NCBI RefSeq assembly: GCF_040954645.1
Contig: NC_092804.1
Span: forward strand, 38,469,753 to 38,533,752
Length of the DNA: 64,000 nt
Direction of reading: 5' to 3'
Source of the DNA: Diabrotica undecimpunctata
Lineage: Eukaryota; Arthropoda; Insecta; Coleoptera; Chrysomelidae
The stretch's first letter is position 1; the number at the start of each line of letters is the position of its first letter. Below are positions 56,969-64,000 of the stretch, piece by piece. A program made the position numbers and the translations under genes. The notes beneath the pieces are model-generated. The model ran no database searches. It was not told the DNA's origin and worked only from the letters and a program-made list of their open reading frames with translations.

Positions 56969-57718
56969 TGTAACGATAAGACTACCAAAGAGAATTGAAA
57001 TACTATTATAAAAATAATACCTCAATCAACCATGGGAGCATATCGTCTATGCTTCGCCTAGCTCAGTATCTCAAGTGTGAGTTCGTCTTGTCCTAAACTA
57101 ACAATTAAACCATGAACCCTTAGCTGATAGCAAATAAAACAATTATTGAACTAATCATATTTATTAAAAAAAAAATAAAAAACAATCAACCCTGCCAATG
57201 CTTTACAATAAATAAATTTGGCGATACTTATGGCATCGATGGGTGATTGTGTGGCCTCCCAATTAAATGGTTAGATCCTCCTGAGCTGCAGTTGTTTCAT
57301 ATTTGTGTGTCCTCCCAATTAGGTGGTTAGGTCCTCCAATAAAGTCAATAAATTCTCCAATAATATCCCAAAAAATTAATAAACTGGTAATACAGCCATT
57401 AAATTCTTGAATACAGCCAATAAACCCAAAAGAATTCTGCAGACCATAAAAATGAAGCTTATAATAATTTTTGCCTTCTTTTATAAATATCAAAAACAGG
57501 CAAAAAATTATATTCCCACTATGTTAGAAAAGTTAGAAGAACATAGAACAGAATATTTAGTCTACTGGACAGAAAGAGAGAGGGCGCCAACTACTTTTTG
57601 AAGAAAAAACAGTAAAAAAGAAACGAAAGGTAAAGGAATTAATAAATTAATAAAGAGATTAAAATAAAATAATTATTTAAATATAAATAAATAAAGATAT
57701 GACGTTTATAAGGTTACA
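56969..57718 (+). mobile_element. Solo LTR, 750 bp
   Basis: Begins TGTAAC and ends GTTACA, a perfect 6-bp inverted repeat with TG...CA ends, and is flanked by ACCT at 56965-56968 and 57719-57722. Taking it out with one ACCT joins KAASRP to ILTHTGETRT in the host LINE frame, which confirms the boundaries. Contains repeated CCTCCCAATTA.GTGGTTAG.TCCTCC units (about 57258-57338) and several AATAAA signals. A 4-bp duplication fits Gypsy- or BEL-type elements. No internal region. The 64-codon frame 57407-57601 is not supported as a gene. Confidence 0.92.
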
Positions 57719-58060
57719 ACCTATATTAACACACACAGGGGAGACAAGAACTGACACATCTAAAACGAGACGACTACTAAAAACAACAGAGATGAAAATA
57801 CTCCGACGAATATCAGGTAAAAGTCTGTTGGATAGGGAGAGAAGCGAAAACATAAGAAGAGCATGCAATATAGAAGATATAAATAGATGGGTGACAAAAC
57901 GGAAACAGGAGTGGAACGAACACATTAGTAGAATGGCAGAGGATATGACAGTACGAATAGCACGAGATAAGTCACCAAATGGACGAAAAAGTATTGGCAG
58001 ACCAAAAACAAGATGGTGCGATAATTTAAACAATTTAGGAGGCTAATATTGAAGAAGAAA
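57719..58060 (+). pseudogene. LINE polyprotein tail, downstream part after solo LTR
   Basis: Open to 58046: ILTHTGETRTDTSKTRRLLK, TTEMKILRRISGKSLLDRER, SENIRRACNIEDINRWVTKR, KQEWNEHISRMAEDMTVRIA and SIGRPKTRWCDNLN, the usual post-palm tail. It is in frame with the upstream part at the LTR target site. Confidence 0.92.
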
Positions 58061-58600
58061 CAGGCTCTAAAATCTACATACAAGAAGTAAGAGAAGAAGC
58101 AGAAGAAAAAGAAGGAATCCTTTGGATTTTGGATTTAATGTTTCATTAAATATGGACCAATTACACTAGAAGTTTTTATTTCATTGTAAAGTTTTTGAAC
58201 TACTATGATATACAGCCAACACCCAGGGGATTTTCCACTTTAATCGTGTATCCACTCCAATGATTACTACTTGTTTTCAGGGTCTTAGAAATGTACTCAA
58301 GGTTTATACATAGTTACAACATGAAGTTTGCGTCTTCTTTAAACGGGGCACAGATCGAACGCACGTTTTCACCTTTGAACGCTTCTGGAAAATATTCAAA
58401 CATTTCGGAATCCATTTTTGATGACATAATTGTATCATAAGGTCAAATTGTGCTGAAATAATGAATATCTGACGTACCGAATATTTCATATTAAAGCATC
58501 CATCAATCAATTTACAAATCGAGGTGAATTATATGATAGATAGATCGATAGATTCAATTAAGTAGCTTTTAGCCTATTCCACTGCGACCTTTTTAAATTT
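58061..58600. other. No recognised feature
   Basis: A purine-rich GAAGAAG stretch (58065-58120) follows the LINE end; the rest is unassigned. Confidence 0.45.
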
Positions 58601-58604
58601 ATTG

Positions 58605-59600
58605 TGGTCTTCTCACCCTACATTACATTCTACCTACCCCTTTTTAAAAGGTACCTATAATATCTTCGATACTGAACCTTCTATGTAGCGCTTTGCCTAA
58701 TGCATAGAACCGCATATTTGCCTGGTTGTCACACTGACATGAAATGTCCCGCTGTTTCTTATTCTAGGTGACAGAATCTGCATAGGTCATCATCTGTCAA
58801 CCCCATCAGCTGCAATTACTCATTCCGCTTGCAGTGCCGTGTTAACAGACCTACTATGGCTTTGACTGTTTTTCTTTTTTCGCTTATTAGGTCTGCTGTA
58901 AATTTTGGCGAATGTTCTTTAATGATTTGTTTTGTCTGTCTTTGTCTTGATGAATACTACACTATTTCAAAGATTTGTGAGCTATCCACTTTCTTGTATT
59001 CATTCTTGTTAATGCCTTGCAATGCCGCAAAAGGGTTCCGATCAAACGAATTGCCTTTATAAGCCTTGTTTATTTAGTCCTTAGCATACTAGCTTAGAGT
59101 TGACTTCTACAGAATTGAGTGCCTTAATTGCTGCCTGGTTATCTGTGAAGATGGCAATTAAACGTTCTGTTCTTTTCTACCTTTCTATTTCTTCCACGCA
59201 TTGATAGATTGCCGTTATTTCCGACTGAAAAATTATGACATTCTTAGATAGACTTACCGGGAAATATATCCCTTGCGTTTTCCCTACTAGACCGGCACCT
59301 ACACCCTCTGATGTTTTGAGTCATCAGTGTACAACAAACTTTGTAGAACTAGGTGTATTTTGTTGGCAGAATTAGCTACAACGTAGCAGGAAACACAGTA
59401 ATGTTTATTGCACGCTGTACATTTCCAGGGAGACCGAGGAGTCTAATTGTAGGCAGTTTTTCTATCGTATTCTTGTGATATTCGGTGGTAACATACAACA
59501 CAACGATTTCTTGATTCCATATTCTCAAGTTTGATTTTCTTGGGGCTCTACATCCTGTGGCAATGTGGATGGAATGAATATAGCTTCGAGAATATGTTCT
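58605..59600 (-). pseudogene. LINE C-terminal region with RNase H domain
   Basis: Minus strand, several frames. About 59100-59330: YTDDSKTSEGVGAGLVGK, then FQSEITAIYQCVEEIE and AIFTDNQAAIKALNS, the three acidic motifs (D...E...D) of a LINE RNase H. Further down (about 58690-58850): VGLLTRHCKRNE, LMGLTDDDLCRFCHLE, ETAGHFMS, the zinc-knuckle-like end typical of I/R1/Jockey-type LINEs. Upstream RT is not present. Stops and shifts throughout. This is a LINE lineage distinct from the RTE-like families in the window, which lack RNase H. Confidence 0.85.
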
Positions 59601-60871
59601 TTGAACTCCGTACTTGACATATTGGCCTTTGTTACTTCTTTATGTATAATATAGGAGTTTACAACTGTGTTTTTTTTTAATTTGCTTAAAAGCCAGTTTT
59701 CTGTACAGCTTAATCCCTTTCTTAAGGAGGGATAGGGTTTATTTTCAATATTTTAAACATATTTTTAAGATTTTTTTTTTGAAAAATAGTTTATTATAAC
59801 TTTATTTACAACATTAATACATTATATAGTACAACATTTTAAGAGTATTATCTGAAATTTTGTTACAAAAATATTATACATAGCTTTTTATCTTTTACTT
59901 TAATCTTTGTACTCTCTTCGTTTACATGTTCTCTTTCCTTTAAATCTGGTAATTTAATTGTGTTACTCGTAGATACATTTCCAATACTATTAGTATTATG
60001 TCTAATATTAGTCGTTGCTGACGACAATCTTCAGTAGCAAGCGTATTTTTTTACTTCGCTCACAGTTCTTGACCTATCGCTAATTTGATCAGATACCAGA
60101 AATCCTCTTGAAATTAGGTTCATTTCTTCAATATCTCGTCAAAAGGCACACTCTCACAATATTTCAAAAGAAACAAACCATTAGTTTTATTTTTAATGAT
60201 TTTGGTTTTAATTTACAAATCATAAAAACGTAAATTGAATATTGTACTTTGTGTCGGCATATTATATTTTACGTATGTTGTGTATCATTGTATCAATAAT
60301 AAAAGCTTGGTTCTATTACACTTTGAACATTATGTAATCTCTCAAAAACATTAATTGCATGTGCATATTGTAATTATATATTTCTTTTTGGTGGAATAGC
60401 TGCTCACTTATTAGAAAGAGACTTGTATGGCTAATGTCGTGACTTTTGGAGCCAAAGGTCATGTCATGCCTTCGAGAATTGCCTCGGGATGGTTTAATTG
60501 GCATCGCACGTAGAGCAGAGTGTGTGAAGGAAGGGTGCGCCAAGAGATGGATAATTGCGTACAGAGAAAATTAAAACATGAAGGCACTTATTGGCGAATA
60601 CACATCACTCTCCTCTCAGATTATTGTTGAGTTCTAAAAAGCACGTGCTCATTATTTCTATTTTTAATTTCCAGTCAATTCACTATAGTACATATAGTAC
60701 CACAACAGAATAAGTATATTGTTTAATAAGTATAGCAGAATAACAGAATCTCTGAAAATCTTTTTGATAATATAATCACATATTTTTTTATATTTACGTT
60801 TGTTTCGATAAATTTAGTTCTCATTCTTGTTCTCTTCATAATACAATTGTACTCTCTTATATTCTCTATAA
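59601..60871. other. No recognised gene; balanced-composition block near 60420-60560
   Basis: Mostly AT-rich. About 60420-60560 stands out by higher complexity, with CAAAGGTCATGTCATGCC (nuclear-receptor half-site-like AGGTCA) near 60453-60470. The minus frame 60316-60543 across it is not supported. Confidence 0.4.
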
Positions 60872-60905
60872 CAGCGGTCCGCAACCTTTTTGATATTGCG
60901 ACCCC
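60872..60905 (+). mobile_element. Terminal inverted repeat of a second hAT element
   Basis: CAGCGGTCCGCAACCTTTTT then GATATTGCGACCCC is a classic hAT end (CAG.GGT....CAACC). The transposase remnant at 61389-63456 reads towards it on the minus strand, so this is its 3' terminus. I did not find the partner terminus before the window ends. Confidence 0.75.
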
Positions 60906-60924
60906 AAAATTAAAAAAAGAAGTA

Positions 60925-61128
60925 TGAGCTGCAGTCTATATTGCAAGGTAAAGTCAAAAGTAAGCGAGGACCCAGTAGGAGGAGAATATCATGGCTGCGG
61001 AATTTAAGAACATGGTTTAAGAAAACCTCAACGGAGCTGTTTCGAGCCGCAGCGAGCAAGGTCATGATTGCCAGTATGATTTCCAACATCCGAAACGGAT
61101 AGGAACCAGAATAAGAAGAAGAAGAAGA
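60925..61128 (+). mobile_element. LINE 3' end fragment inserted next to the hAT terminus
   Basis: Plus strand: LQGKVKSKRGPSRRRISWLR, NLRTWFKKTSTELFRAAASK then VMIASMISNIRNG stop, and a (GAA)n tail. Same block as the other GAA-tailed LINEs. GCGACCCCA occurs on both sides (60898-60906 and 61129-61137), a likely target duplication in the hAT sequence. Confidence 0.88.
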
Positions 61129-61388
61129 GCGACCCCAGAAAAAAAATCACTAAATTAACAAGTGCAAAGGTTGGTTCAGGAGGAAATTAAGGTAAACTTC
61201 AATTATCCTCCATGTTGTATTTTTTTTATTTCATAAATTATGTTAAAGAGTTTATTTATTTTGGAAAGTAATATTAGAGCAAACTATGCATTTAACATAA
61301 TATTTATGATGGCATTAAATGAGACAAGCAATTATTTTAACATTTTATTTTTAAAAAAAAAATAGGTACATAAACGTAAGTTTACAAA

Positions 61389-63456
61389 CTAATGTGAACC
61401 TTGTGCTTGCACACTTGCAGTCAGTATATTAATTCTTGGAGATATATTATCAGAAAGAGACACCCTCAAATCAGGTTCTACGTTAAGTCTGGAGGGATAT
61501 TTTGTTTGTATAGTAGTCAATGTGGAGAAAGCTGTCTCGCACAGGTATGTAGAATGGCAGCAATTTTAGCAGAGATGTTTTGTATAACAGTGGATATTCC
61601 TTTTCCATCATTATCCAGAACTTGGATAGGTCCGTGATTTTGAAAATAGATCGAAGGCTTTCATCGGACAATAAATCGATCAGCTGCTCCTTTTCTTTTA
61701 AGTTCATCTTCACAGTGTTAAGATCACAAGTGAATGGATTAATTATCCATTGGTCGCCGTGTGATGTATCTGGGTATCGTATTATCAAGTCTTGCTTAAG
61801 GCTTGTAAGATGCATGATAATTTTAGTTTTAATTTTTTCTTCGAGCTTTATATTGTTTTCTTCAGAAAACTTCTCCAAACATGCAAACATCTAGTAGTTT
61901 TCAGCACTGATTTCGTCTATCCACAAACTTATTTTCCTACAAAAAGCTTTTATTTTGTTAGTCAAAATCAATACATTTGTACTCTTCCCTTGTAACGGTG
62001 GATTTAAATCATTAAGTTTTTTAAAAATGTCCGAAAGATAGCCAACTGTTGCCAGCCAATTTTCATTCAAGGAATATTCCGGTAGCTTTGGTTCCCGTTC
62101 AAGTAAAAATATTCTGATTTCATCTTTGAGATCAAATACACGTTGGAGTATTTTTCCTCGCGATAACCACCTGACCTCTGTATGTAACAGTAGATTTTCG
62201 TATTCTGATCCCAATTAGCGACACATTATTTTAAAAAGGCGACTGTTCAATGCGCGAGCTTTAATAAAATGTATTATTGTTACTACTTGTTCCAACACTT
62301 TACTTACATCTGGTTGCAAATATTTTGCTGCAAGAGCTTCACGGTAAATCATACAGTGAATAAAGCCTACGTAAGGTGCAATCTCAGTTACTTTTGCTTT
62401 GAATCCTGTTCGGGAGCCGGTCAATGCAGCTGCGCCGTCTGTACACACAAATACACAATATTCCCACTTTATACCATGGATTTCAAAAAAGGTATTAACT
62501 GCATTAAAAATTGCTTCACGGGTTGTTCTTCCTTCTAATCCTTGACAAAATAACAAATCTTCGCATATGTCGTTTTCATATCGGTATCGTATAAATATCA
62601 GAAGTTGAGCTACATTAGCTACATCGGTGCTTTCATCCAGCTCAATAGCATAATAGGGACTCCCTTTCACGCTATCTATAAGTTGTATTTTGATATCCAA
62701 GTAGATTAATAGGACGATGAACAGTGTCACTTGATAGTGGAATTGTTTTCAGTATATTGGCATACTTTTCTCCTTGCATGATCGAAACCATTTTTGAATG
62801 GTTTCGATTATGCAAAATGAGCGTCTCTCCAATGTTGTGAGGTTTTTTTAGTTTTGGCAATCAAAAAGGCAACATCGAAAGATGCTTGTAACGCTTTTTG
62901 GTTAACTGTTGTGTATTTTTGGAAATTAACCTGCTGTGACGTTAGTTTAGTGTCATGTCGTTTAAAATAAGATTCATCCTTATTCTTTAACTGTGGATGC
63001 TTAGTTTCTAGGTGCCTTTTCAATTTGGCCGGCTTCATGCTCTCGTTTGCCAAAGCCTCCGAACAAAGAACACACTGTGGACGTTGTTCAAAATTAAACA
63101 CTGTACATTTAAAACCAAACTGGATGTACGATTCTTTAAAAATGCGTTGACGCTTCCCAGTTGTCTCCGATATAGCTGTTGCTTGTTTAGTTGAAGTTGA
63201 AACGTCACTCTCTGTATCGATGTGTACGGTAGATGTGGCTGTTGAACGTGAAATAGCTCTACAATCATCGCTTTTATGACTAATAGTTATAGTAGTGGAA
63301 CTAGATGTTGCTCTGCTGTCATCGATAGTAATAACACCACTAGTACTTGTGTTAACTATGTGTAACTATGTGGTTAATTCTTTTGTTTTGTGATGCGTTA
63401 TCAGGACTTCCAACACCTGCATCTTTAGATGTGCGTTTTATTAGCCACTTATCCAT
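61389..63456 (-). pseudogene. hAT transposase (ZBED5/FAM200-like), frameshifted
   Basis: ATG at 63456 (MDKWLIKRTSKDAGVG). A serine/threonine-rich stretch follows, then a BED-type finger: QCVLCSEALANESMKPAKLK and RHLETKHPQL (about 62990-63070, Cys-Cys...His-His). Next: FDVAFLIAKTKKPHNIGETL, YYAIELDESTDVANVAQLLI (first Asp), EYCVFVCTDGAAALTGSRTG (second Asp), FIHCMIYREALAAKYL, RWLSRGKILQRVFDLKDEI, EKFSEENNIKL, and the hAT C-terminus in a shifted frame, STYLCETAFSTLTTIQTKY (catalytic Glu), closing QAQGSH stop at 61389. Typical order for this group. At least five frameshifts or stops (near 63350, 62870, 62715, 62215, 61560). Confidence 0.92.
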
Positions 63457-64000
63457 TGTTAACTGCAATAATAAATACGTATTAAATTATGGTTTTGATA
63501 TTCAACCCACGCGTCCAACATGGCCGCGCCGCGATGACGCCTCACTTTATTTTCTAAGTATGAGTGCACAGTTACTTACCGTGTGCGTGGTTATCCACGA
63601 GAAAACTAATCTTCTAAAAAAACTTTCTAGGGAAGAAATCTTTGAAATCAATTTAGTACCTATAAATATAGAGGTTTGTATTTGCAATCGACAAAGCAGC
63701 GATGCGTACGCACCTGCGGATAGAACTGACTGAAAAGACAGACTGGCTGGGCGGGGTGGCTGGACTGAACGAAGAAAGAGAGATCGATAAACTAAGTGTT
63801 AGAATATTTTTCTAATAAAGTTAATAAATTAGACAAATAAACTCAGTTCAGTACATAAACAAAAATTACCTTACCACCATTTTGTCGAAAAGTTGAAAAT
63901 GGCCGAGATATTGAACAAAAACAATTCCTATAAAACCAATTCCCGCTAGAACTTACGATCGCGCCTTTACCGGGGGCGTATGACCTTAAATATTAATTTT
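63457..64000. other. 5' flank of the second hAT; no gene recognised
   Basis: GC-richer segment about 63505-63545 (CCACGCGTCCAACATGGCCG) is probably hAT 5' non-coding sequence. The 121-codon frame 63368-63733 is antisense to and upstream of the transposase start and has no support. Confidence 0.4.

Noticed and set aside
57407..57601. 64-codon frame within the solo LTR
   Set aside because: Lies in an LTR without internal region; lysine-rich and probably accidental.
63368..63733. 121-codon plus-strand frame near the window end
   Set aside because: Antisense to and upstream of the hAT transposase start; no similarity recognised.
1..64000. tRNA, rRNA or small nuclear RNA genes
   Set aside because: I looked for box A/B-like and conserved RNA motifs by eye and found none convincing; a covariance-model scan would be needed to exclude them.

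Overview
This is a window of AT-rich animal nuclear DNA, most probably from an insect. The evidence is the mix of repeats: RTE/BovB-like, RNase H-bearing and other LINEs, Penelope-like elements, BEL/Pao, solo LTRs, piggyBac, mariner-type and hAT elements, with GT-AG introns and (TA)n microsatellites. I see no bacterial features. I cannot name the species; the repeat load resembles a large, repeat-rich genome such as those of many beetles, but that is inference.

No intact host gene is recognisable. The only host-derived coding remnant is a decayed histone H1 tail (693-1000, minus). Everything else with protein homology is transposon-derived, and almost all of it is broken by stops, frameshifts or truncation. 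There are two exceptions. One is a hAT element (30016-32927) whose two-exon transposase reads open for about 490 aa, with perfect terminal repeats and an 8-bp target duplication. The other is a 2.86-kb LINE (52347-55210) whose endonuclease/reverse-transcriptase frame is broken once, at a six-T run, but which lacks its 5' end.

Layout. 0-6 kb: LINE pieces, H1 pseudogene, a decayed LINE RT. 6-9.3 kb: mostly unassigned AT-rich DNA. 9.3-11.6 kb: LINE tail, hAT relic, Penelope-like element with GIY-YIG nuclease. 13-15 kb: BEL/Pao remnant split by a LINE. 17-22.2 kb: a piggyBac remnant hit by two LINEs, one of which carries another LINE tail and a solo LTR. 22.4-28 kb: two internally deleted LINEs. 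28.2-33.3 kb: a mariner-type element with long terminal repeats carrying the hAT. 36.4-38.2 kb: a 1.8-kb foldback structure with 0.63-kb arms. 38.4-41.2 kb: a complete-ended piggyBac beside a mariner transposase remnant. 41.7-51 kb: Penelope-like and LINE fragments. 51.8-55.4 kb: LINE inside LINE. 56-58 kb: LINE split by a 750-bp solo LTR. 58.6-59.6 kb: LINE RNase H end. 60.9-63.5 kb: hAT with a LINE fragment beside its terminal repeat.

The genes do not form a pathway. What the window records is a sequence of insertions, and several are proved within the window by target-site duplications and by reading frames that resume on the far side. I found no convincing new biological system. The most useful leads are the apparently intact hAT, the long inverted repeat, the near-intact LINE and the nested insertions.
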